Source of the DNA: Amycolatopsis acididurans
Lineage (GTDB): Bacteria; Actinomycetota; Actinomycetes; Mycobacteriales; Pseudonocardiaceae
Direction: 5' to 3'
DNA length: 64,000 nucleotides
NCBI RefSeq assembly: GCF_012328925.1
Contig: NZ_JAAXLS010000001.1
Span: 612,224-676,223 of the forward strand
The notes beneath the pieces were generated by a model, which saw nothing but the letters and a program-made list of their open reading frames with translations, did no database searches and had not been told where the DNA came from. The translations under genes and the position numbers were made by a program. Positions 16,641-24,294 of the stretch are shown one piece after another; positions within the stretch are counted from its first letter, which is position 1, and each line of letters begins with the position of its first letter.

Positions 16641-17134
16641 CGGTGCCCGCCCGCCTTCCGGGACGTCGGCAGGCGCCGCCGCAGCGCCCGTGTGGTCAGT
16701 GTGGCGCCGACCCAGACCGCGAGCAGCGCGGCCACGATCGTGGCGGCGAGGTAGGCCAGCGCGGTGCGGGCGGCCCCGGCGGCCAGAGCCTGCTGGATGT
16801 CGACCACGTAGGTGGAGAACGTGGTGAACCCGCCGAGCACGCCGACGCCGAGGAACGGGCGCAGCAGGCGGCGGCCGGGCCACAGTTCGCCGATCAGGGC
16901 CATCAGCACGCCGATGAGCAGGCAGCCGGCGGCGTTGATCCCGAAGGTCGCCCAGCCGAACTCGCTCGCGGAGTGGGGGAACGCCTGCTGGAGCCCATAG
17001 CGGGCCAGCGCACCCAGCACGCCGCCCGCCGAGATCACCGCCAGTACCGGCCAGATGCTCGGGCGTACCTCCCGCCGCTCGGCGGGCACGTGCAGATCCA
17101 CGTCCGAATCGACGGAATTGGTCGTCGGCTCCAA
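16637..17134 (-). CDS. crcB: Fluoride channel FluC/CrcB subunit (second copy, TTG start)
   Basis: A 165-residue Fluc-family protein with four transmembrane helices after an unusually long polar N-terminus of about 28 residues. Conserved elements are [30 protein letters not shown] (pore Asn) and [12 protein letters not shown]. The only in-frame start after the ribosome site is TTG 17132-17134, 8 nt from AGGAGG; GAG CCG follows. It is first in the operon and directly behind the fluoride riboswitch, whose switching hairpin overlaps this ribosome site. Confidence 0.92.
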   Translation of the reverse strand: MEPTTNSVDSDVDLHVPAERREVRPSIWPVLAVISAGGVLGALARYGLQQAFPHSASEFGWATFGINAAGCLLIGVLMALIGELWPGRRLLRPFLGVGVLGGFTTFSTYVVDIQQALAAGAARTALAYLAATIVAALLAVWVGATLTTRALRRRLPTSRKAGGHR

Positions 17135-17146
17135 GACACAGTCCTC

Positions 17147-17175
17147 CTACCAGTACGAACGAAGGCCACTGGTAG
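17147..17175 (-). promoter_or_regulatory. Expression-platform hairpin of the fluoride riboswitch
   Basis: On the minus strand CTACCAGT (17175-17168) and ACTGGTAG (17154-17147) form a perfect 8-bp stem with a 13-nt loop. The 5' arm shares CTAC with the 3' end of the aptamer, and the 3' arm runs into AGGAGG (17148-17143). Aptamer formation on fluoride binding would prevent this hairpin and expose the ribosome site, giving a translational ON switch. The mutual exclusion is visible in sequence; the mechanism is inferred. Confidence 0.7.
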
Positions 17176-17232
17176 GGACCGTTGGCAGCGGCGCTGCGGT
17201 TCACCCCGCGGGGTCGGCGGGCCCCACCGCCG
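17172..17232 (-). ncRNA. Fluoride riboswitch (crcB motif) aptamer
   Basis: The minus-strand RNA contains GGCGGTGGGGCCCGCC, closely matching the start of known fluoride aptamers (GGCGAUGAGGCCCGCC in Thermotoga petrophila, from memory). GGGGCC pairs with GGTCCC near the 3' end (one G-U). CGGCG pairs with CGCCG around it (pseudoknot-like arrangement). GAACCGC precedes a GCAGC/GCTGC stem, and the RNA ends in CCCTAC. An extra hairpin ACCCC-GC-GGGGT fills the variable linker. It lies 38 nt upstream of a crcB gene, which supports the call. Confidence 0.85.
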
Positions 17233-17325
17233 CGCGCCGGAACGGCCGGCGCCGGGCACGATCTTACCCAACGGTGCCGGCGGCCCACGCGCGGACGGCC
17301 CGGACACTGCTTAGGGTTTGCGGGT

Positions 17326-18036
17326 ATGGCGGGTGTGACGGTCGAGGCGATCAACCAGGTGACCCGCTATCTCGACCTGGCGGGCGTGTTCGCGTGCGCG
17401 GTACTCGGCGGCGCGATCGCCCGCACCGAAGGGCTGGACCTGTTCGGGTTCCTCGTCGTGGGCAGCGTGTCCGGGCTCGGTGGTGGCGTTCTCCGGGACA
17501 CGCTGCTTCAGCACGGCACGCCGGTCGCGCTGACCGACTACGCCTACCTGCCGACGGCGCTCGCCGGTGCGTTGCTGGCGTTCGTCATCTCCATCAGCGA
17601 AAGCGCGTGGGACAAGCTGTTCACCGCGCTCGACGCGGCGGTCATCGGGTTCTGGGCGGTGACCGGCGCGCAGAAGACGCTGGCCGCCGGGCTGGGCTGG
17701 CTGCCGGCGATCCTGCTGGGCACGACCACGGCCGTCGGCGGCGGTGCGCTGCGGGATGTCCTGTTGCGCCGCGTTCCGGCGGTGTTCGGCGGCAACGCGC
17801 TGTACGCCACGGTCGCGGCGGCCGTCGCCGCCACCATGGTCGTGTGCACCTACCTCGGTGCGCCGCTGATCGGCATCGTGGTCGGGGTGGTGGGGGCGTT
17901 GCTGTTCCGGGTGGCGGCCGTCAAGTTCGGCTGGAACCTGCCCAACGGGCTGAACTGGCAGCCGCATTCCCGGCTCGCCCAGGCGTGGCGCACCCGCCGC
18001 CGTCGCCGCGGGCCACCCGGAAGCGAGCAGCGGTGA
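17326..18036 (+). CDS. TRIC/UPF0126 family membrane channel
   Basis: A 236-residue membrane protein with about seven helices made of two repeated halves, each with a glycine-rich motif: [16 protein letters not shown] and [16 protein letters not shown]. This is the UPF0126 (YadS/YicG-like) family, structurally related to trimeric intracellular cation channels. Prokaryotic members conduct K+, and some have been proposed to carry glycine. No ribosome site is visible before ATG 17326; TAGGGT at 17312-17317 could serve as -10 of a leaderless transcript. The C-terminus is Arg-rich. Confidence 0.87.
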   Translation: MAGVTVEAINQVTRYLDLAGVFACAVLGGAIARTEGLDLFGFLVVGSVSGLGGGVLRDTLLQHGTPVALTDYAYLPTALAGALLAFVISISESAWDKLFTALDAAVIGFWAVTGAQKTLAAGLGWLPAILLGTTTAVGGGALRDVLLRRVPAVFGGNALYATVAAAVAATMVVCTYLGAPLIGIVVGVVGALLFRVAAVKFGWNLPNGLNWQPHSRLAQAWRTRRRRRGPPGSEQR

Positions 18037-18042
18037 GCGCGC

Positions 18043-18759
18043 TCAGCACATGCTGCTGCCGCCGTTGACGCTCAGGACCTGGCCGGTGACGAAGGACGCG
18101 GCGTCGGTGGCGAGGTAGGCGACGGCGGCGGCGATCTCGCCGACCCGGGCGGGGCGGGCCATCGGGATCAGGGCGGTCGCGTCCTCGACGACGGTGTGCA
18201 GCCGCGGCGGCACCGTGCCGTCGTCGAGGGCACGGGCCAGTTCCGGCGTCAGCGTGTAGGAGGGGGCCACCACGTTGACCGTGATGCCGTCGGTCGCGAA
18301 CTCGCGGGCCAGGCCGGTGGTCAGGCCGTGCACCCCGCCCTTGGCCGCGTTGTAGACGGCGTGGTCGGTCAGGCCGTTGCGCACCGACTCCGCGCCGATG
18401 TTGACGATGCGGCCGTAGCGGCGGGACCGCATGTGCGGCAGGAAGGCCAGGCAGCACCGCAGTGTGGTCCACAGGTTGTTGTCGATCGTGGCCCGCAGGG
18501 TTTGCTCGGTGTGTTCCAGTGTCGGCCTGATGACTCCGCCGCCGGCGTTGTTGACGAGGACGTCCACCGCGCCGAACGTGCCGATCGCCTTGTCGCGCAG
18601 GGTTTCCGCGACATCGGGTGCGGACAGGTCGCCGTCTTCGGCGAGATCGGCGGTGAGCACCCGGGCGCCGTCCGCGAGCAGCCGGTCGGCGATCGCGCGC
18701 CCGATGCCGGTGCCGCCGCCGGTGACCACTGCGGTGCGGCCGGACAGGGGCCCGCTCAC
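18043..18759 (-). CDS. Short-chain dehydrogenase, probable cis-dihydrodiol dehydrogenase
   Basis: A 238-residue classical SDR: cofactor motif TGGGTGIG (residues 13-20), NNAG, catalytic Ser in NIGAESVRNG and YNAAK for Tyr/Lys. It ends the leftward aromatic operon, overlapping the Rieske beta-subunit stop by 4 bp (GTGA). In this context it should oxidise the cis-dihydrodiol made by the dioxygenase back to a catechol, like BenD or CmtB. The role comes from context; the SDR family alone does not define the substrate. It ends 6 bp from the convergent TRIC gene. Confidence 0.88.
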   Translation of the reverse strand: MSGPLSGRTAVVTGGGTGIGRAIADRLLADGARVLTADLAEDGDLSAPDVAETLRDKAIGTFGAVDVLVNNAGGGVIRPTLEHTEQTLRATIDNNLWTTLRCCLAFLPHMRSRRYGRIVNIGAESVRNGLTDHAVYNAAKGGVHGLTTGLAREFATDGITVNVVAPSYTLTPELARALDDGTVPPRLHTVVEDATALIPMARPARVGEIAAAVAYLATDAASFVTGQVLSVNGGSSMC

Positions 18760-19235
18760 AGGACGATCGCCACGTCGAAGGCGGGCCGCAGCGCGGTCAT
18801 GTCGAGCACGACCCGTTTGGCCCGGATGCGCAGTTCGCCGTCGCGGCGCACGAGCCGGTGGAAGTACTGGCCCACGTAGTCCGCGGCGCGGTCACCGCGG
18901 AAACGCCACACCACGAACGAGGCCCGGACCGGGAGTTCGTCGCCCTCCCAGTCGCCCAGCCGGACGTTGGTGACCATGTGCCGCGTGTTCGAATGCGGAT
19001 ATTCGCGATGCGCCTTGCGGCTGTTGAGCCGTTCGACCCGCGCCCCCATGCGGAACCGGTTGTCGTCGATGAGCATCAGATCGCGCGCGGGATCGCCGTC
19101 GGGATCGTCGTTGCAGGGGATGGCGTAGTGGGCGTCGTCGGTGAACAGCGCGAGCCATTCGTCCAGCCGCCACTGGTCGAGCAGTTCGGCCTCGAGGTAG
19201 AGCAGGTCCTCGACCTCGGCGCGGGTGACGGTCAC
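18756..19235 (-). CDS. Aromatic-ring-hydroxylating dioxygenase, beta subunit
   Basis: A 159-residue protein of the small-subunit family (cystatin-like cone fold). The N-terminal VEDLLYLEAELLDQWRLDEW, then LFTDDAHYAIP and the central HSNTRHMVTNVRL are family hallmarks. It has no cofactor and stabilises the alpha3beta3 hexamer. GTG 19235 has GGAGGTG upstream and overlaps the alpha-subunit stop by 4 bp. Together with the alpha subunit it forms the terminal oxygenase; ferredoxin and reductase genes are not found in this window. Confidence 0.9.
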   Translation of the reverse strand: MTVTRAEVEDLLYLEAELLDQWRLDEWLALFTDDAHYAIPCNDDPDGDPARDLMLIDDNRFRMGARVERLNSRKAHREYPHSNTRHMVTNVRLGDWEGDELPVRASFVVWRFRGDRAADYVGQYFHRLVRRDGELRIRAKRVVLDMTALRPAFDVAIVL

Positions 19236-20500
19236 CGGGTCACCTCCGTGTCCATGTCGGCGCGCCACCGGCGCCAGAACGCCCGCATCTGCTCCTCGTC
19301 GGTCGCCTGCGGATCGCGGTTCATCCCGCGGGAGACGTCGTTCCATTCGATGCCGCCGCTGGAAAAGCCCTGCTGGCAGGACTCCAGCGCCTCGATGTCG
19401 TCGGGGGTGGCGAACCCGCCCGGTCCGAGGAAGGTCAGAAAGCTGTCCAGGCGGCGTTGCCGGACCTGCGGCAGCTCGTCGCGCGGTGCCAGCTCCCAGG
19501 CGGTGATGTCGGTGCCGGCCGCCCCGGTGGGCATGAACGTGCGCACGGTGACCGCCATGATGTCGTTGATCACGAGGTTGGGGTAGATGAGCAGGTTGCG
19601 GTTGAGGTCGGCGATGCGGTGCGCGCGTTCCTCGCCGTACTTGCGGGCCAGCCCGGCCCGCAGGCGCTCGATGTCGGGCCTGGCCTCGTCCCCGAACAGG
19701 GGCTCCCACTTCGCGATCGGCCTGCCCCACGGTGCCTCGTACTCCAGTACCGCGTGCCCGTTGCCCAGTGCCTTCGTCACGCCGGAGACCCCGACCGAGA
19801 GATCGGTGCCCAGTGAGACGAGATACTTGAAGTAGGTGTCGTGTGTGGACGCCGCGTGGTAGCCGTCGACGCTGTTTTCCACCAGCAGCTTCCAGTTGGC
19901 GGCCATGCCGTACTGCTGGGTGCCCTTGATGATCTCGACGTCGCCGTCCGCGCCGTCCACGACGAGATCGAGGTACTCACGTGCCCCGGCGAGATACTCC
20001 GTCAGGCCGGCTGCGCCCGGATCGAAACAGCAGAACACGAAGCCGCGGTAGGACTCGACCTTCGCGACGGGCGCGAGCCCCAGCTCGTCGAACGCCGGCT
20101 CGTCATAGGCCTCGCGGCCCGGCATGCCCACGAGACGGCCCTCGGTGTCGAAGGTCCACGCGTGGTAGAAGCACTGGAAGATCTTGGCATTGCCCTGGTC
20201 GCGGCGGCACACCACGGCGCCGCGATGCGAGCACGTGTTGTGGAAGACGTTGACCTCGCCGCTCTTGCGGCCGCGCACCATGAACACCGGCCGCCCGCCG
20301 ACCGGCCGCCGCACGTAGTCGCCGGGTTCGCGCACCTCGGACTCGTGCCCGACGTACAACCACGACCGGGCGAAGATCTTGGCCAGCTCTTCGGAATAGA
20401 CACCCTGATCGGTCATCGTCGCCCGGTGCACCCGGAAGCGCGTGCCGTCGTGGATGTGACGGGAACCAGTCGCGGCGACGGGGGTGTCCACGATGCTCAT
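19232..20500 (-). CDS. Rieske aromatic-ring-hydroxylating dioxygenase, alpha subunit
   Basis: A 422-residue catalytic subunit. The Rieske [2Fe-2S] ligands are Cys90, His92, Cys110 and His113 (CSHRG, CFYHAW). The mononuclear iron site is visible as Asp212, His215 and His220 in ENSVDGYHAASTH. The length and the large-subunit C-terminal domain fit benzoate/cumate/toluate-type oxygenases. It adds both atoms of O2 to an aromatic acid or hydrocarbon to give a cis-dihydrodiol. GGGAGG precedes ATG 20500, which overlaps the hydrolase stop. The exact ring substrate is not decidable here. Confidence 0.94.
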   Translation of the reverse strand: MSIVDTPVAATGSRHIHDGTRFRVHRATMTDQGVYSEELAKIFARSWLYVGHESEVREPGDYVRRPVGGRPVFMVRGRKSGEVNVFHNTCSHRGAVVCRRDQGNAKIFQCFYHAWTFDTEGRLVGMPGREAYDEPAFDELGLAPVAKVESYRGFVFCCFDPGAAGLTEYLAGAREYLDLVVDGADGDVEIIKGTQQYGMAANWKLLVENSVDGYHAASTHDTYFKYLVSLGTDLSVGVSGVTKALGNGHAVLEYEAPWGRPIAKWEPLFGDEARPDIERLRAGLARKYGEERAHRIADLNRNLLIYPNLVINDIMAVTVRTFMPTGAAGTDITAWELAPRDELPQVRQRRLDSFLTFLGPGGFATPDDIEALESCQQGFSSGGIEWNDVSRGMNRDPQATDEEQMRAFWRRWRADMDTEVTR

Positions 20501-21345
20501 TGACGATCCTCCCGCCCGGCGAGGAACTGGCCGACCTCGGCGTTGAAGTCGGCGGCCCGCTCGATCTGGGTCCAGTGCCCGCACCGCGCGAAGACGCGCA
20601 GATCGGCGTCGGGCAGCAGGCGCACCATGTTCCACGCGACCTCCACCGGCACCACCTTGTCCTCGCGGCCGTGCACCAGCAGCACCGGATGCTCGACGGC
20701 GGCGACCTGCTCCTCGGTGATGCCGAGATCGTTGCCCGCGTGCCGGGGGTCGAAGAACATCGACCGGTACGCCTCGTGCGCGCCGGGCGCGGCGCTGGCC
20801 TCGTAGCGTGTGCGCACGAGGTCCTCGGTGATGATGCTCTTGTCCACGGCGAAGTACGTGGTGAGCAACTCGCGCATCGCCTCCATCGACGGCTCGTAGG
20901 CACGCAGCGCCCTCAGCCCGTCGGTGATCGTCATGCCCACGCCGGGAGCACCCATGAGCACCAGCCGGTCGAGCCGCTCCGGATGGTCCTCGGCCATGGC
21001 CAGTGCGATCCGGCCGCCGAGTGAGTTGCCGATGACCGAGGTCCGCTCGATGCCCAGCGCGTCCAGGAACCGCCACACGTGATCGGTCCAGGTGCGCAGC
21101 GAATACCGGATGTCCGCGGGCCGCTCGGTGCCGCCGTAGCCCACGACGTCCGGTGCGAGCACGTGGAACCGCTCGGCCAGCGGCCCGAGGTTGAGCCGCC
21201 AGTTGGCCCAGGCCGACACCCCGGGCCCCGAGCCGTGCAGCAGCAGGACGTGCTCGCCCGCCCCGGCCCCGTGGTAGTGCGTCCGGATTCCCGCGGCGTC
21301 CACAAAGGACCCTGCGTGCAGTGCGCTGTCGGAGGTGACCGTCAC
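20497..21345 (-). CDS. Alpha/beta hydrolase, probable meta-cleavage product C-C hydrolase
   Basis: A 282-residue alpha/beta-fold hydrolase with oxyanion motif HGSGPGVSAWANW, nucleophile Ser108 in GNSLGG, Asp229 in HGREDKV and His257 in CGHWTQ. HGSGPG and the spacing are typical of the DmpD/BphD/HsaD/CmtE group that cleaves C-C bonds in ring-opened 2-hydroxymuconic-type products. AAAGGAGG lies 6 nt before GTG 21345, and the start overlaps the dioxygenase stop. Position directly after the extradiol dioxygenase gene supports the role. Confidence 0.88.
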   Translation of the reverse strand: MTVTSDSALHAGSFVDAAGIRTHYHGAGAGEHVLLLHGSGPGVSAWANWRLNLGPLAERFHVLAPDVVGYGGTERPADIRYSLRTWTDHVWRFLDALGIERTSVIGNSLGGRIALAMAEDHPERLDRLVLMGAPGVGMTITDGLRALRAYEPSMEAMRELLTTYFAVDKSIITEDLVRTRYEASAAPGAHEAYRSMFFDPRHAGNDLGITEEQVAAVEHPVLLVHGREDKVVPVEVAWNMVRLLPDADLRVFARCGHWTQIERAADFNAEVGQFLAGREDRQ

Positions 21346-22415
21346 GCGTGCCTCCTTTCGAAGATGGCGAAGCATTTGTTGGAGTTGAAGACATCGGTGG
21401 CGACGAAGTCCGACCAGGTCAGGCGCAGATCCTCTTCGGCGACGGCGCCGAGCAGGCAGAACCAGTTGAGCATCTCGTGCTGACCCGCTTCGACGATCTC
21501 CTTGCCGGTCACCGCGGTCCAGGTCTCGTAGTCGCCGCGCACCAGCGCGTCGTAGAGGCGCTGATCGGCGGCGGTGTCGGGACGCAGGTGCCAGTCCTTG
21601 TCGTTGAGGAACGCGTGCGACCAGCTGGAGGACGCGACGAACGCGACGCGCTTGCCCGTGTCGCGCACCGCGCGCGCGACGGCGCGGCCGAGTTCGAAGC
21701 AGCGCGCGGGGGAGGGGCCGGCGGGGTCGAGCCGTTCGGTGGAAATGTCGGCGAAGCGGGCCAGCCCGCCGCGCCGCGCGATCGCGTGCTCGCCGTAGCA
21801 GTTGACCGTGATTCCCACGATGGGATAGGGGAATTCGGTGCCCGCGTGCTCGTAGTCGAGGAACAGCTGCGTGTTGAGGATCGCGTGCGGGAAGTTCGTG
21901 CCCTCGCGTTTGCGGTAGGAGTAGGCCATGTCGAACCCGGCCTGGATCAGGTCGTCGGCCAGCCGCCGCGCCGCGTTCTCGTTGCCGTGCAGGGTGAACG
22001 TCAGGTCGTCGGGCAGGCCCCACGCGTTCGGGCTGCCGCGCTGGTTCATCAGCTCGAACGGGTGCACCTCGAGGTCGCCGTAGGCCAGCACGCAGAACGG
22101 CGGCACGACCTCCTCGCGGAAGTTCTCGTACTGGTCGTCGCCCCACACGACGAGCAGGTCGGGCTCGAACTCGTCCAGCGCGTCGCGGCAGCGGGCGAGT
22201 CCCTCCCGCAGGACGGCCCGGTGCCCCGCGGCCGCGGCGATCCCACCGTCTGTGTCCCATTCGCGGCGCATCAACTCGGGCCAGGACGCGGGATCCTTGC
22301 ACTCGGCGGGAATACCGGGATCTCGCAGCGTCCAGCGCAGCAGCCCGGCCATGTGCTCGTCGGTGCCTGCCAGCAGTGGATAGTGGGTCAGCCCGAGGCC
22401 GAGTACGTCGCTCAT
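21342..22415 (-). CDS. LigB-type (class III) extradiol ring-cleavage dioxygenase
   Basis: A 357-residue protein of the catalytic LigB superfamily. The N-terminal GLGLTHYPLL supplies an iron-binding His11, then DLLVVWGDDQYENF, and later VAFVASSSWSHAFLND, matching the class III pattern of Fe(II) dioxygenases that open catechol-type rings. ATG 22415 follows GGGAG and overlaps the amidohydrolase stop (ATGA). It would cleave the catechol produced by the Rieske oxygenase and diol dehydrogenase. Whether cleavage is 2,3 or 3,4 to a carboxylate is not readable. Confidence 0.87.
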   Translation of the reverse strand: MSDVLGLGLTHYPLLAGTDEHMAGLLRWTLRDPGIPAECKDPASWPELMRREWDTDGGIAAAAGHRAVLREGLARCRDALDEFEPDLLVVWGDDQYENFREEVVPPFCVLAYGDLEVHPFELMNQRGSPNAWGLPDDLTFTLHGNENAARRLADDLIQAGFDMAYSYRKREGTNFPHAILNTQLFLDYEHAGTEFPYPIVGITVNCYGEHAIARRGGLARFADISTERLDPAGPSPARCFELGRAVARAVRDTGKRVAFVASSSWSHAFLNDKDWHLRPDTAADQRLYDALVRGDYETWTAVTGKEIVEAGQHEMLNWFCLLGAVAEEDLRLTWSDFVATDVFNSNKCFAIFERRHA

Positions 22416-23374
22416 GACACTCCCAGCAGTCGGCGGGCGGTTTCGTATCCGATCGCGGCCCGCAGGTCCGGTTCGACGTCGGCGAGCACGTGGCCTGGCG
22501 GGTTTTCCCTGGCACTGAAGGGATAGTCGGTGCCGAGGACGACGTGATCGGAGCCGAACCGGTGAGCCGCCAGCAGCAGCCCCGGCGCGTCGTAGGTCAG
22601 CGAATCGCAGAACAGGGTGCGCGCCAGGGTGGTCGGTGCCGGGCGGGTGGCCCCGCGCAGCCGTGCGCCGACGTCCAGGCGCGGCAGCAGGCAGGGCAGC
22701 GACCCGCCGCCGTGCGCCAGCACGATCCGCAGGTCCGGACGCTTCACCAGCAGATCCGAGGTGACCAGCCCGGCCCCGGCGATACCTGTCTCGCCCGGCA
22801 TCCCGGCCCCGAAGGTCAGTCCCGCCGCGGTGACCCGCGGATCCACGGTCTCGTCCACCGGGTGCACGAAGACGACCGCGCCCGAAGCCTCGGCGGCGTC
22901 GAAGAACGGCGCGAACAGCGGATCGGTCAGCTCGCGGTCGCCGACACGGGTCCCGATCTCCACGCCCGCGAAACCGAGATCCAGGCACCGCCGCAGTTCC
23001 GCGATCGCGGTGTCCGGGGCCTGCAACGGCACGGCCCCGAGTGCGCGGAACCGGTTCGGCGCGACGGCAGCGAGACCGGCGAGGAAGTCGTTCTGGCATC
23101 GCGCGATTTCGGCCGCCCCGGCCGCGGGAGCGTCGTGGCACAACGTCACCGGAACCGGAGAAAGCACCTGCACGGCGACGCCCTCGGCATCCATGTCGCG
23201 CAGGCGGGCTTCGGCCGACCAGCACCGTTCGTCCAGATCGCGGTACCACCGCCCGCCCACCCGGAGTTCGGCACCGGCCGGCCCGGTCGGGTGCGTGGTG
23301 GGCCAGCGGTGATCGCCGGGCACCGCGGCGAGGTCGGGTGCGATCGCGTGCGTGTGCAGATCGATCAGGGACAT
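22412..23374 (-). CDS. Amidohydrolase-family decarboxylase (ACMSD-like)
   Basis: A 320-residue TIM-barrel metalloenzyme of the amidohydrolase_2 family. The metal motif is DLHTH (His7, His9), with FVHPVDE, LAHGGGSLP and the Asp in LGTDYPFS near the C-terminus. This layout is that of 2-amino-3-carboxymuconate semialdehyde decarboxylase and related non-oxidative decarboxylases. As first gene of the meta-cleavage operon it likely removes a ring-derived carboxylate from the cleavage product before the hydrolase acts. GAGGAGG precedes the ATG. Confidence 0.87.
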   Translation of the reverse strand: MSLIDLHTHAIAPDLAAVPGDHRWPTTHPTGPAGAELRVGGRWYRDLDERCWSAEARLRDMDAEGVAVQVLSPVPVTLCHDAPAAGAAEIARCQNDFLAGLAAVAPNRFRALGAVPLQAPDTAIAELRRCLDLGFAGVEIGTRVGDRELTDPLFAPFFDAAEASGAVVFVHPVDETVDPRVTAAGLTFGAGMPGETGIAGAGLVTSDLLVKRPDLRIVLAHGGGSLPCLLPRLDVGARLRGATRPAPTTLARTLFCDSLTYDAPGLLLAAHRFGSDHVVLGTDYPFSARENPPGHVLADVEPDLRAAIGYETARRLLGVS

Positions 23375-23396
23375 CGGCGTCCTCCTCTGCGCACGA

Positions 23397-23425
23397 ACGC
23401 TAGGAATTGTTCATGCACGATTCAA
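23397..23425 (-). promoter_or_regulatory. Predicted promoter of the aromatic operon
   Basis: On the minus strand TTGAAT (23425-23420) and TAGCGT (23402-23397) are separated by 17 bp, a good fit to the housekeeping sigma factor pattern. The -10 box is 23 bp before the amidohydrolase ATG. The palindrome at 23443-23458 lies about 20 bp upstream of the -35 box, a position suited to an activator or shared divergent control. Confidence 0.5.
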
Positions 23426-23442
23426 GGCGGTGACGGGCCAGA

Positions 23443-23458
23443 TCTCCCTTTGGGGAGA
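23443..23458. promoter_or_regulatory. Palindromic operator TCTCCC-N4-GGGAGA (site 1)
   Basis: A 16-bp perfect palindrome (TCTCCCTTTGGGGAGA) in the 151-bp gap between the aromatic operon and the divergent GntR gene. The same arms and the same 4-bp spacer recur at 53243-53258 in front of the Liv-type transporter operon. Coincidental identity of arms and geometry in two promoter regions is unlikely. The cognate regulator is not identified; the adjacent GntR is one candidate. Confidence 0.55.
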
Positions 23459-23525
23459 GGGAAATACCCCGGAATGCGGCCGCAGACGCCTCGGAAAGTC
23501 GCAAAAGGACAGATAGAATCGGGCG

Positions 23526-24218
23526 ATGACCGAGGACGGCCGCCGCTCCCGCGCCTCCTGGCTGGCCGAGTCCGTGCAGGACGAGGTCCTCGCGCGGGCA
23601 CTGCCCACCGGAAGCAGGATCGGGCTGCGCACCGAGCTGATCGACCGGTTCGCGGTGAGCCCCTCGGTGATGAACGAGGCGCTGCACATCCTGCGCGAGC
23701 GGGGCCTGGTCGAGGTGCGGCCCGGCGTCAACGGCGGGGTGTTCGTCGCCGCGCAGCCTGCGCAGGTGCGGCTCGGTGCGCTCGACGTCTGGTTCGCACC
23801 GGCGGTGGCCGATCCGGCCGAGCTGTTCGAGGCGCGGGTCCGGCTCGACGAACTGTTCGCCGGCGTCGCGCTGGAACGGGCCACTCCCGAGGACGTGCGC
23901 GCGATGGAATGGGCGTTGCACGACATGGCGGCGGCCCGCGAGGACGCACGCGGCTATCTGGAAGCCACGATGCGCTTCCACCACACCATCGCGCGGGCGT
24001 CGCGCATTCCGGTTCTGGCTGGGATGTACGAGTCGATCCTCGCGTTGTTGCGCGGGGCGATCACGCGCGCCGCCTACACCAGCGGGCATGCGGAGCTGGT
24101 CGGACACGCCCTGGAAGCGCACGGCAACCTGCTGGTCGCCATCCGCGAGCAGGACCGTGCGGCGCTGCGCGAGTTCCTCGCCGTCCACCGGGAGAACGTC
24201 GACCGCACCCCTTGCTAA
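23526..24218 (+). CDS. GntR-family (FCD/FadR-type) transcriptional regulator
   Basis: A 230-residue regulator. The N-terminal winged helix (about residues 15-75) includes LIDRFAVSPSVMNEALHILRERGLVEVRPGVNGGVF. The C-terminal FCD all-helical domain carries the usual metal/ligand residues (Asp in RVRLDE, RFHHTIAR, VGHALEAHGN). It is divergent from the aromatic operon and likely controls it in response to a pathway acid. TAGAAT at 23514-23519 ends 7 nt before the ATG and there is no ribosome site, suggesting a leaderless transcript. Confidence 0.9.
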   Translation: MTEDGRRSRASWLAESVQDEVLARALPTGSRIGLRTELIDRFAVSPSVMNEALHILRERGLVEVRPGVNGGVFVAAQPAQVRLGALDVWFAPAVADPAELFEARVRLDELFAGVALERATPEDVRAMEWALHDMAAAREDARGYLEATMRFHHTIARASRIPVLAGMYESILALLRGAITRAAYTSGHAELVGHALEAHGNLLVAIREQDRAALREFLAVHRENVDRTPC

Positions 24219-24238
24219 TTTGGTCTTACCATTATAAA
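24212..24238 (+). promoter_or_regulatory. Promoter with FadR-like operator (site A)
   Basis: TGGTCTTACCA at 24221-24231 matches the FadR/FCD consensus TGGT-N3-ACCA exactly. It sits between a -35-like TTGCTA (24212-24217) and a -10-like TATAAA (24233-24238); the spacer is short at 15 bp. Binding there would block RNA polymerase on the ligase-PucR-SDR-MDR operon. Six related sites occur elsewhere in the window. Confidence 0.6.
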
Positions 24239-24294
24239 TTGCGATCCATAGAGGTGTGACCTGAGCCACCAACGACGGTCGAGAGGGCATGCTG

